NCBI GenBank assembly: GCA_900769785.1
Contig: CAAGHV010000184.1
Location: 1-16,865, forward strand
DNA length: 16,865 nt
Origin: Bacteroidales bacterium
GTDB taxonomy: Bacteria > Bacteroidota > Bacteroidia > Bacteroidales > P3
Reading direction: 5' to 3'
Positions 1 through 5,775 of this stretch are shown here, piece by piece; the first letter of the stretch is position 1; each line of letters opens with the position of its first letter. The notes beneath the pieces were generated by a model. That model was not told where the DNA came from. It ran no database searches and worked only from the letters and a program-made list of their open reading frames with translations. Position numbers and translations under genes: made by a program.

Positions 1-390
1 GATAAGGGATATATTAATAGCATAATAAGAAATGCAAAAAAGAATTTAGGTTCCTGTTTTACACCAGTAACTGACTTTTTATCCTTGGATGAATACAATG
101 ACTTAATGTGTACAGCTCGGATTTGTGTTTATGGAAGTTGGCGACAAGAGGCAGTTGGTAACATAATTATAAGTCTTTATCTAGGTGCAAAAGTTTATCT
201 TTCTAAACATTCTCCATTATTAAAAGAACTTCAGTCAAAGGGGTATAAGGTGTTTACCCTTGAAGATGCATCTAAAGAGTCTTTTTATGAAAAACTTGAT
301 TATAAAACTCAGATAATTAATCGTACTATAGCAGTAAACTCTAATAATAGACCATTAATTATTGAATCTATAAATATGTATTTTCGATAA
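1..390 (+). CDS. WecF-like N-acetylfucosaminyltransferase family protein (3' part only)
   Basis: The frame is open from the first base of the window, so this is the C-terminal 129 residues of a gene that starts upstream. The stretch around residues 25-65 (FLSLDEYNDLM, then RQEAVGNIIISLYLGAKVYL) matches the conserved signature of Glyco_transf_56, the family of TDP-Fuc4NAc:lipid II Fuc4NAc transferase (WecF). These enzymes add an amino-deoxy-fucose to a lipid-linked sugar intermediate at the inner face of the membrane. Exact donor and acceptor cannot be inferred here. A TTG at 85 could be read as a start, but upstream residues continue the family pattern, so it is internal. The protein ends at a TAA in AT-rich DNA, followed by about 400 bp without a convincing gene, which suggests it closes an older transcription unit. 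Confidence 0.8.
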   Translation, partial: DKGYINSIIRNAKKNLGSCFTPVTDFLSLDEYNDLMCTARICVYGSWRQEAVGNIIISLYLGAKVYLSKHSPLLKELQSKGYKVFTLEDASKESFYEKLDYKTQIINRTIAVNSNNRPLIIESINMYFR

Positions 391-796
391 CCTTTGATTA
401 TTAGAGGTAGGTAGATATTGTTTTTCTATAAGAGTATTGAGAAAATATTAAAGATTAAACTCTTAAATCAAGGTTAAATATATCTTTTGACAGATGAATA
501 TATTTGAAATAAATAGTTTGAAACTGTTGTGAGTTTTATTCTTATTTGTTAGTTGTATTATCTTTAGACACTTTTATTATTGGCTTTAAGCTAGCTTTAT
601 CTGCAAATTTACTAAAATGATTCAAAAGGATATCAATATATGCATATTGATATTGTGACTATATGTTTTTTTACTAGTGTCTCATATTTATAGTTAAAGT
701 AGTTTGTAACCATATAATGAAACTCGTCTTGAATTAAAAGATTTGAGTTTGTAATTTTGCAGTTTGAAATAGAAACGATAAAATCATACTGCAAAG
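391..796. other. AT-rich intergenic region, no convincing gene
   Basis: About 400 bases downstream of the WecF-like gene hold no ORF with family features on either strand. Minus-strand ORFs overlapping the end of this stretch (about 633-946) are low-complexity Phe/Ser/Cys-rich readings and look spurious. The only structured element I see is the AT-rich inverted repeat at 630-653, followed by a T-run near 666-672. Confidence 0.5.
630..653. repeat. 10-bp inverted repeat with 4-base loop
   Basis: ATATCAATAT and ATATTGATAT are perfect reverse complements separated by ATGC. It could be an operator, or a weak terminator hairpin for the WecF-like gene because a T-rich run follows at about 666-672. 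The stem is almost all A/T, so RNA stability would be low and the function is uncertain. Confidence 0.4.
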
Positions 797-1030
797 ATGG
801 AAAGACAGACAAACAGTCCGTTGTTTGTCGAGGTAAACATTCGACAGGATAAGGAAGAAACAAAAAGTATTGCAAAACGAAGAAGTAGACAAAACACCAC
901 TTATTTTAAGTTGACGTATCCCAATGATTTTCTTATTATCAAGCACAAAGAATGTTACGTAGTAAAAATTGATGCAGATGAGATTTTGATGATATATAGT
1001 AATTTACATTCACACCTGGTAGAACTGTAA
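797..1030 (+). CDS. Small ORF of unknown origin, possibly spurious or a remnant
   Basis: This 77-codon ORF starts at an ATG and has a basic N-terminal half (KRRSRQ) followed by a hydrophobic stretch (FLIIKHKECYVVKIDADEILMIY). I do not recognise a family. From about base 1003 it overlaps, in another frame, the acyltransferase remnant, so its last nine or so residues are an out-of-frame reading of older coding DNA and the ORF is probably chimeric. An 8-bp hairpin (GACAAACA and TGTTTGTC, 808-829) lies near its start. It may be the 5' end of an inserted element or simply non-coding. Confidence 0.2.
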   Translation: MERQTNSPLFVEVNIRQDKEETKSIAKRRSRQNTTYFKLTYPNDFLIIKHKECYVVKIDADEILMIYSNLHSHLVEL

Positions 1031-1134
1031 AAACAGGCTCTATTGTAGGAGCATGTACCTTGCTTTGCAAAGATTTTCCCGAATATTCGGTAATAGGTGG
1101 AAATCCATCAAAACTGATTCGGTCGAGAAAATAG
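1003..1134 (+). pseudogene. C-terminal fragment of a hexapeptide-repeat acyltransferase
   Basis: In a frame with no start of its own, the translation contains TGSIVGACTLLCKDFPEYS and then VIGGNPSKLIRSRK before a TAG at 1132-1134. This is the typical last left-handed beta-helix coil and tail of WbbJ/maa-like O-acetyltransferases, which end in V(I/V)GGNPAK(L/V)I. The frame is closed by TAA at 1000-1002, so only about 43 residues remain and the trimeric active site is lost. It is a relic of an earlier polysaccharide gene between the WecF-like gene and the HU cluster. The identification rests on this short tail. Confidence 0.65.
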
Positions 1135-1157
1135 AAAAATTATATTCATAATGTAAA

Positions 1158-1165
1158 TACATTTG
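1158..1165 (+). promoter_or_regulatory. TAnnTTTG-like -7 box
   Basis: TACATTTG matches the -7 consensus known for the primary sigma factor of Bacteroides and relatives. No TTTG -33 partner is visible at the expected 19-21 bases upstream, so this is only a weak candidate for a start point far upstream (about 310 bases) of the HU operon. Confidence 0.2.
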
Positions 1166-1307
1166 ATTTTCTCTAATGAAGAACATATTCAGTTATTCAA
1201 TCATTAGTTTTCCAAAAAGGATACTGTTGCTGTTCTCAAAATATAAAAACATAAAGGATAAATTTATTTTCCTAGGAGATAAAATTATTTTCTCAAATGT
1301 TCAAGGT

Positions 1308-1376
1308 GTGAAAAACCCGGGTCTTTTGGGGTGAAATACCTAGGTCTTTTTGGGTGAAAAACCCGGGTCTTTTTGG
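1308..1376. repeat. Three 23-bp tandem repeats with dyad cores
   Basis: Units lie at 1308-1330, 1331-1353 and 1354-1376, followed by a partial fourth (GTG). Units 1 and 3 carry GTGAAAAACCCGGGTC followed by a T-run and GG; unit 2 reads GTGAAATACCTAGGTC in the same place. Each is centred on a perfect 8-bp dyad, ACCCGGGT in units 1 and 3 and ACCTAGGT in unit 2, so the difference in unit 2 (CG to TA at the centre) keeps the symmetry. Another CCTAGG lies just upstream at 1271-1276. The spacing of about two helical turns and the position before the HU genes suggest an array of protein-binding sites. Tandem transcript hairpins are an alternative. Confidence 0.75.
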
Positions 1377-1413
1377 GTGCGAACATTTATGTTTTTATTT
1401 TTTCCCTTTATCT

Positions 1414-1455
1414 TTTTAAATTCATCTTTTGAGATTTTAAATTCACCTGCTGAAA
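1414..1455. repeat. 21-bp direct repeat, two copies
   Basis: TTTTAAATTCA begins at 1414 and again at 1435, and the two 21-bp units agree at 17 of 21 positions. They end about 20 bases before the first HU start codon and overlap the candidate promoter, so they may be an operator pair on one face of the helix. AT-richness makes chance resemblance possible. Confidence 0.45.
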
Positions 1456-1459
1456 TTTG
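1428..1459 (+). promoter_or_regulatory. Candidate promoter of the HU operon
   Basis: TTTG at 1428-1431 and GAAATTTG at 1452-1459 are separated by 20 bases. This fits the Bacteroides-type arrangement TTTG-N19-21-TAnnTTTG with one mismatch (GA for TA). Transcription would begin only some ten bases before the ATG at 1477, giving a very short leader with no Shine-Dalgarno sequence. Confidence 0.35.
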
Positions 1460-1476
1460 TCAAATAATAGAGTAAT

Positions 1477-1863
1477 ATGGTGCCTTTAGATATTATTGAA
1501 AAGAAAATTTCAAATAACGGAGAACTTCAAACGATGCATTATCTAGCCCTTCCGGGTCGGCAACGTTTGGAATTTGAAAAGATGTGTGAACTTATTGCCG
1601 AACGTACTACGCTGAATGCGTACGAAGTTGAATTTGTTTTGTCTGTTTTGCAAGAAGTAGTAATCGAGAATCTCGAAATTGGGCGTGGCATCGAGCTTGG
1701 CAGGCTTGGATGTCTCGAACCTTCTCTGAATGCTGCTGCTGTGGATAATATAAACGATATAAATTTAAAAACCATCAAGAAAACTCGCCTCATTTACAAA
1801 CCATCAAAAGCAATTAAAGCCGCATTGAAAAATATGAAATACTCTATCAATCGGCAGAAATAA
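1477..1863 (+). CDS. HU-HIG family DNA-binding protein (first of three)
   Basis: This 128-residue protein has the HU-like fold order: a helical N-terminal half with FEKMCELIAERTTLNAYEVEFVLSVLQEVVIENLEIGRGIEL (about 33-74), a Leu-Gly turn (LGRLGCLEP), then a C-terminal strand and helix with YKPSKAIKAALKNMK. This is the pattern of HU-HIG proteins, an HU branch of Bacteroidota; the residues before about 20 are atypical for canonical HU. Such proteins bind and bend DNA and some flank or regulate mobile or surface loci. It lies first in a row of three paralogues in the same orientation, downstream of tandem dyad repeats that are candidate binding sites. The ATG at 1477 is chosen because little open frame precedes it. 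No Shine-Dalgarno is visible, as is usual in this phylum. A regulatory role is inferred. Confidence 0.8.
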   Translation: MVPLDIIEKKISNNGELQTMHYLALPGRQRLEFEKMCELIAERTTLNAYEVEFVLSVLQEVVIENLEIGRGIELGRLGCLEPSLNAAAVDNINDINLKTIKKTRLIYKPSKAIKAALKNMKYSINRQK

Positions 1864-1897
1864 TGAATTTAGTACCTAAAACATTAAAAAAAAGATT

Positions 1898-2299
1898 ATG
1901 TACAGATACAAAAAAACAAAAAAGAAAATAAATGTTGGTAGTAAAAAAGGCGACCGTTATGTGCTTGCGATGGCTACTGAAGGTAAAATAAAATCGGACG
2001 AATTGTGTGAGTTTATCAAGCGTAACAGTTCTATCTCTGAACAAGATATTAAGATTTTGATGCGTACTCTTGCCGAAATCGTGAACGAAAATATCGAAAT
2101 AGGCAGAGGTGTAAATCTTGAAGAACTTGGCGTTTTCTTGCCCAATATTAAATCGAAAGGTGTTGACACTGTAGATGAAGTAACAGCTGATAATATAGAA
2201 CAAGTGGTTGTTAACTTCCGCCCGTCGACAAAATTCAGACGCGACATGGAGAATGCCAAATTAAGAGAAGCCACAAAGTATAACCTTAAACACGAATAG
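1898..2299 (+). CDS. HU-HIG family DNA-binding protein (second of three)
   Basis: This 133-residue paralogue begins with a strongly basic segment (MYRYKKTKKKINVGSKKGD). The HU-like core follows (DELCEFIKRNSSISEQDIKILMRTLAEIVNENIEIGRGVNLEELGVFLP), then a C-terminal VVVNFRPSTKFRRDMENAK. The phrase ENxEIGRGxxLxxLG is shared with the first copy (ENLEIGRGIELGRLG), which supports tandem duplication and divergence. HU proteins act as dimers, so neighbouring paralogues could form heterodimers; that is inference. The gene starts 34 bases after the first HU stop and ends two bases before the third HU gene, consistent with one transcript. The start codon fits the usual N-terminal tyrosine/lysine strand of the family. 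Confidence 0.8.
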   Translation: MYRYKKTKKKINVGSKKGDRYVLAMATEGKIKSDELCEFIKRNSSISEQDIKILMRTLAEIVNENIEIGRGVNLEELGVFLPNIKSKGVDTVDEVTADNIEQVVVNFRPSTKFRRDMENAKLREATKYNLKHE

Positions 2300-2301
2300 C
2301 T

Positions 2302-2814
2302 ATGATACAGTACACAATAGAGAAAAAGGCATTGCCAACCGACCGTACAAAGTCGAAATATTATGCAAAGATAGTTCGAGGTGCAACCCTTGACACAGAA
2401 AAGATTGCAAAACTCCTTCAAGAACGTACCACATTGGACATAGGCGAAATTTATGGATTTCTTTTGGCTTTGAGCAAAGGTATTCGTCATTACGTAACCG
2501 ACTCGTATGTAGTAGAAGTTGAAGGTTTGGGAATATTCTCTCCCACAATAAAAGCCATGGCTGTAGATACTGAAGAGGAATTGAAAGCAGAAACGATTAC
2601 CAAAAAAGGGGTAAATTACCGTCCGACGTCGAACATGAAAGCTGACTATAAGGAGATTAAATTTGCCAAAGCCAATCTGGATTCCACATCGGTAATCAAC
2701 GGAAGCAGTAGTTCAACTCCCGACTCCGGCGACGACAACGGAAACAATCAAGGTGGCGGCGGAACAACTCCTGGCGGTGGCACCAGCGGAGGAGGCAGTG
2801 ACTTGGAAGGATAA
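2302..2814 (+). CDS. HU-HIG family DNA-binding protein with Gly-rich tail (third of three)
   Basis: At 170 residues this is the longest of the trio. Residues 1-128 are the HU-HIG domain: the N-terminal strand IQYTIEKKALPTDRTKSKYYAKIV, the helical TEKIAKLLQERTTLDIGEIYGFLLALSKGI, then VEVEGLGIFSPTIK and VNYRPTSNMKADYKEIKFAK. A disordered Ser/Asp/Gly-rich tail begins with STPDSGDDNGNNQG and ends in repeated GGG. HU-HIG domains are known fused to HU, Ig or glycine-rich extensions, and this is the Gly-rich class. A nearly identical tail survives as a remnant at 9285-9416 before manC, so this type recurs at the head of both polysaccharide modules. Tail function is unknown; it could mediate phase separation or surface contacts. 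Confidence 0.85.
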   Translation: MIQYTIEKKALPTDRTKSKYYAKIVRGATLDTEKIAKLLQERTTLDIGEIYGFLLALSKGIRHYVTDSYVVEVEGLGIFSPTIKAMAVDTEEELKAETITKKGVNYRPTSNMKADYKEIKFAKANLDSTSVINGSSSSTPDSGDDNGNNQGGGGTTPGGGTSGGGSDLEG

Positions 2815-2842
2815 TTTTTATAGTTAGTAATTGTCAGTTGAT

Positions 2843-2880
2843 AGTTAGAAGTTAGTAGTTGCAATTTCTAACTGCTAACT
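2843..2880. repeat. 5' hairpin repeat flanking the S23 gene
   Basis: GTTAGTAGTT (2851-2860) pairs with AACTGCTAAC (2870-2879) across a 9-base loop with one G-U pair. The 15-mer AGTTAGAAGTTAGTA at 2843-2857 recurs exactly at 3264-3278 on the other side of the S23 gene. The whole stretch 2815-2905 is built from variations of (A)GTTAGTA and its complement. Confidence 0.65.
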
Positions 2881-2907
2881 GAAATCTACTAACTAATAAC
2901 TACGCTT

Positions 2908-3276
2908 ATGGATAATTTTGGATTGTTTATCAGAACGAAGTGCATGAATTTTTCAGTTCGTATTGTCAATTTGTACAAGTATTTGAGTGAAGAAAAGAAA
3001 GAGTTTGTACTTTCAAAACAGGTACTTCGTTCTGGTACATCCATAGGAGCTAATTTGGTTGAGGCTCAAAATGCAATTTCAAAGAAAGATTTTCTTGCAA
3101 AATTATTTATTTCACAAAAAGAATGTGCCGAAACTCAGTATTGGCTCGAACTATTGATGCTTACGGAATATATTTCCAAAGAACAATACGAATCAATCAA
3201 TAATGATTGTACCGAAATTATCAAACTATTAGTTTCAACGACAAAAAAACTGAAGCAGGGAACAGTTAGAAGTTAG
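2908..3276 (+). CDS. Four-helix-bundle protein, S23 / 23S rRNA intervening-sequence family
   Basis: This 122-residue all-helical protein shows the S23 signature: LSKQVLRSGTSIGANLVEA (about 35-53), then a Ser-Lys-Lys-Asp-Phe-leading helix and ECAETQYWLELL (72-83). Family length is about 115-125, so it is complete. S23 proteins were named from intervening sequences inside 23S rRNA genes of some bacteria. They are also scattered in Bacteroidota genomes, and related helical bundles (Avd) serve diversity-generating retroelements. No reverse transcriptase or rRNA is seen here. Molecular function is unknown; the fold forms a pentamer in a related structure and may bind nucleic acid. The gene sits between HU genes and wecC inside related hairpins, and its stop codon lies within the 3' hairpin, so it looks like a passenger cassette and not a pathway gene. 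Confidence 0.85.
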   Translation: MDNFGLFIRTKCMNFSVRIVNLYKYLSEEKKEFVLSKQVLRSGTSIGANLVEAQNAISKKDFLAKLFISQKECAETQYWLELLMLTEYISKEQYESINNDCTEIIKLLVSTTKKLKQGTVRS

Positions 3277-3320
3277 TAATTAGCAGTTTACAATTCAACT
3301 TTCAACTGCTAACTAATAAT
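3264..3320. repeat. 3' hairpin repeat flanking the S23 gene
   Basis: TTAGCAGTT (3280-3288) pairs perfectly with AACTGCTAA (3304-3312), and the stem continues imperfectly to 3272/3320 around a 15-base loop. It shares AACTGCTAACT and the exact 15-mer AGTTAGAAGTTAGTA (3264-3278) with the 5' hairpin. The S23 stop codon TAG (3274-3276) lies in the stem. Confidence 0.65.
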
Positions 3321-3336
3321 TGATAACTAATTCCTT

Positions 3337-3356
3337 CTGCCGTAGGGTTCTAAAAA
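3337..3356 (+). promoter_or_regulatory. Leader repeat, copy 1, upstream of wecC
   Basis: CTGCCGTAGGGTTCTAAAAA occurs here and identically at 9478-9497 before manC, both times 35-60 bases ahead of the first gene of a polysaccharide module and downstream of an HU-HIG gene or its remnant. In copy 2 the GCCGTAGG forms a hairpin with an upstream CCTACGGC. In copy 1 that upstream half is missing, presumably because the S23 cassette's 3' repeat ends just before it. It may be a leader or antitermination element; no function is established. Confidence 0.55.
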
Positions 3357-3409
3357 ATAAATTCCTTTTTATAAATAATCAAATATATAAATTTAATACA
3401 TAATAATAT

Positions 3410-4615
3410 ATGAAAGCATGTTTTATGGGATTGGGTTATATAGGCCTTCCTACTGCTATTATTGCCGCTAAGCACGGCGTACAAGTAACAGGTGTTGACA
3501 TCAACCCTAAAGTTGTAGAAATGACTAACCAAGGTAAACTTCACATCATAGAACCGGGTATGGAAGAATATCTTCAAGAGGTCGTAAAATCTGGTACTTT
3601 GAAAGCATCTACCACTCCCGAAGAAAGTGAAGCATATTTTATGGTGGTACCAACTCCTTTCAAAGGAAACCACGAACCTGATATTTCATACGTTGAAGCT
3701 GCTACTCGTGCAGTGCTTCCTCTTTTAAAAGAAGGCGATCTTTATGTTATAGAATCTACATCGCCTGTGGGTACTACCGATAAAATGAAAGACTTGATTT
3801 TTTCGGAACGTCCCGAGTTGAAAGATAAGATATACATTGCTTATTGTCCCGAACGTGTATTGCCCGGTAATGTTATTTACGAATTGGTACACAACGACAG
3901 GGTAATAGGCGGTATTGATGAAGCCTCTACCGATAAAGCAATTGAATTCTATAGTCAGTTCGTTACAGGAACATTGCACCGCACCAACTGCAAGACCGCA
4001 GAAATGTGTAAACTAACCGAAAACTCGAGTCGCGATGTTCAAATAGCTTTTGCCAATGAACTTTCGCTTATCTGCGACAAAGCCGGCATAAATGTTTGGG
4101 AACTTATAAATCTTGCAAACAAACACCCACGTGTAAACATTCTTCAACCGGGTTGTGGTGTTGGTGGTCACTGTATTGCCGTTGACCCTTATTTCATTAC
4201 AGCCGATTTCCCAATGGAGTCGAAAATCATAGCATCGGCTCGCGAAATAAACAACTACAAATCGTTCTGGTGTGCCGAAAAAGTACAAAACGAGATGTTG
4301 AAATTTGAATTGGAAAATGGTCGCAAACCATGGGTGGCAATGATGGGATTGGCTTTCAAACCAAACATCGACGACCTTAGAGAATCTCCTGCCAAAAGCA
4401 TTACCACTAAAGTTATGCAAAGTTGCAACAACGCTCAAATTATGGTAGTAGAGCCTAATGTTCCCGAACATAACGTATTCAAATTAACCAACTACAAAGA
4501 AGCTTACGAAAAAGCCGACATCGTTGTATTCTTGGTAAACCACAACGAGTTTGCCGAACTTAACTATCGCAACGATGTAAGAGTTCTTGATTTCTGTGGA
4601 ACATTCAAAAAATAG
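3410..4615 (+). CDS. wecC: UDP-N-acetyl-D-mannosamine dehydrogenase
   Basis: This cytoplasmic NAD-dependent enzyme oxidises C6 of UDP-ManNAc twice to UDP-ManNAcA, a donor for acidic capsules and O-antigens. The N-terminal Rossmann motif GLGYIGLP (7-14) binds NAD. ESTSPVGTT and CPERVLPG follow, then KLTENSSRDVQIAFANEL of the central helical domain. GCGVGGHCIAVDP carries the catalytic cysteine, Cys255. GLAFKPNIDDLRESPA begins the UDP-binding C-terminal domain. The 401-residue length is normal for the family. The specific assignment over UDP-glucose or UDP-GlcNAc dehydrogenases rests on the SSRDVQIAFANEL/NKHPRVNILQPG pattern and on the wecB gene six bases downstream, which makes its substrate. 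The DNA is noticeably less AT-rich than the glycosyltransferase genes that follow. Confidence 0.92.
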   Translation: MKACFMGLGYIGLPTAIIAAKHGVQVTGVDINPKVVEMTNQGKLHIIEPGMEEYLQEVVKSGTLKASTTPEESEAYFMVVPTPFKGNHEPDISYVEAATRAVLPLLKEGDLYVIESTSPVGTTDKMKDLIFSERPELKDKIYIAYCPERVLPGNVIYELVHNDRVIGGIDEASTDKAIEFYSQFVTGTLHRTNCKTAEMCKLTENSSRDVQIAFANELSLICDKAGINVWELINLANKHPRVNILQPGCGVGGHCIAVDPYFITADFPMESKIIASAREINNYKSFWCAEKVQNEMLKFELENGRKPWVAMMGLAFKPNIDDLRESPAKSITTKVMQSCNNAQIMVVEPNVPEHNVFKLTNYKEAYEKADIVVFLVNHNEFAELNYRNDVRVLDFCGTFKK

Positions 4616-4621
4616 TTTGCT

Positions 4622-5773
4622 ATGAAGAAAGTAATGTTGGTATTCGGTACACGTCCCGAAGCGATAAAGATGTGTCCGCTTGTTAAAGAGTTTGAAAAAC
4701 ATACTAATGATTTTGAAACAATAGTATGCGTTACCGGTCAGCATCGTCAGATGCTCGACCAGGTATTGCAACTTTTCGAGATTAAGCCACAATACGACCT
4801 TAATATCATGAAACAAGGTCAAGACCTTTATGATGTTACCGCTCGTGTGTTGGTAGGAATGCGTGATGTTCTTAAAGAGGTTCAACCCGATGTGGTATTA
4901 GTTCATGGCGATACCACTACAAGTATGGCAGCTGCACTTGCGGCATTCTATCAACAAATACCGGTTGGACACGTTGAAGCAGGGCTTCGCACTCATAATA
5001 TATATAGCCCGTGGCCGGAAGAAATGAACCGCCAAGTAACAGGCAGAATAGCAACCTATAATTTTTCGCCAACACCACTAAGCCGACAAAACTTATTGGA
5101 AGAAAAGGTATGCGAAAGTACCATTACAGTAACAGGCAACACCGTTATAGATGCTCTTTATTGGGTAGTAGACAAAATAAAGAACACCGAATCGTTGAGT
5201 GCCGAACTTACTACAAAACTTAAAACAGCAGGCTTCGATGTGGATCGTTTAAGCAGTGGCAAAAAGTTGGTACTTATTACAGGACACCGCAGAGAAAACT
5301 TTGGCGATGGTTTTATAAATATGTGTACCGCCATCAGAGATTTGACAAATAAATATCCTGATGTTGACTTTGTATATCCTATGCACTTGAATCCAAATGT
5401 TCGCAAACCGATACACGAAGTATTTGGCGAAGATTTAAGCAATTTGGGCAATATGTTCTTTATTGAACCATTGGAATATCTTGAATTTGTATTCTTGATG
5501 GAAAAATGCAACATAGTACTTACCGACAGCGGTGGAATACAAGAAGAAGCACCGGGCTTGGGCAAACCCGTACTAGTGATGCGCGACACCACCGAACGCC
5601 CCGAAGCATTGGAAGCAGGTACTGTAAAACTTGTAGGTACCAACTACGACAAAATAGTAACCGAAGTATCCATGCTATTAGAAAATAAAGAATATTACGA
5701 TACTATGAGTAAAGCAGTAAATCCATACGGTGACGGTTTAGCTTGTGGTAGAATTGTTGAAAGTTTGAAATAG
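4622..5773 (+). CDS. wecB: UDP-N-acetylglucosamine 2-epimerase (non-hydrolysing)
   Basis: The enzyme interconverts UDP-GlcNAc and UDP-ManNAc through anti-elimination and re-addition of UDP, supplying the dehydrogenase encoded just upstream. It has the two-Rossmann GT-B-like fold of the family and the usual length (383). Visible hallmarks are FGTRPEAIKMCPL (8-20), VHGDTTTSMAAALAAF with Asp97, GHVEAGLRT with Glu119, PEEMNRQ with Glu133, LITGHRRENFG with His222, and TDSGGIQEEAPGLGKPVLVMR with TERPEA near the C-terminus. Asp97, Glu119, Glu133 and His222 line up with the active-site residues Asp95, Glu117, Glu131 and His213 of E. coli WecB. All key residues are present. It is two bases from the next gene, so the module is likely one operon. 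Confidence 0.94.
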   Translation: MKKVMLVFGTRPEAIKMCPLVKEFEKHTNDFETIVCVTGQHRQMLDQVLQLFEIKPQYDLNIMKQGQDLYDVTARVLVGMRDVLKEVQPDVVLVHGDTTTSMAAALAAFYQQIPVGHVEAGLRTHNIYSPWPEEMNRQVTGRIATYNFSPTPLSRQNLLEEKVCESTITVTGNTVIDALYWVVDKIKNTESLSAELTTKLKTAGFDVDRLSSGKKLVLITGHRRENFGDGFINMCTAIRDLTNKYPDVDFVYPMHLNPNVRKPIHEVFGEDLSNLGNMFFIEPLEYLEFVFLMEKCNIVLTDSGGIQEEAPGLGKPVLVMRDTTERPEALEAGTVKLVGTNYDKIVTEVSMLLENKEYYDTMSKAVNPYGDGLACGRIVESLK

Positions 5774-5775
5774 AA

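Noticed and set aside
85..390. An intact 101-residue gene starting at TTG 85
   Set aside because: The same frame is open to the window start and the upstream residues fit the Glyco_transf_56 family, so it is a gene cut by the window edge.
588..597. Palindrome AAGCTAGCTT
   Set aside because: A 10-bp palindrome without flanking structure is expected by chance in a window of this size.
1539..1793. Minus-strand ORF across the first HU gene, and similar antisense ORFs in wecC, wecB, manC and others
   Set aside because: All are shadows of confident + strand genes, with Ser/Phe/Cys-rich low-complexity translations and no recognisable domains.
1863..1931. Short ORF starting at the TAATG overlap after the first HU gene (MNLVPKTLKKRL..., 22 residues)
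   Set aside because: Lys-rich low-complexity reading of an A-rich spacer, and it runs into the second HU gene in another frame. No family resemblance.
2908..3276. Sign of a 23S rRNA gene around the S23 reading frame
   Set aside because: Neighbouring sequence is HU genes and wecC; no rRNA-like sequence is present on either side.
2815..3330. CRISPR array or diversity-generating retroelement around the S23 gene
   Set aside because: The repeats are only two hairpin copies flanking one gene, not regularly spaced. No cas genes, reverse transcriptase or template/variable repeat were seen.
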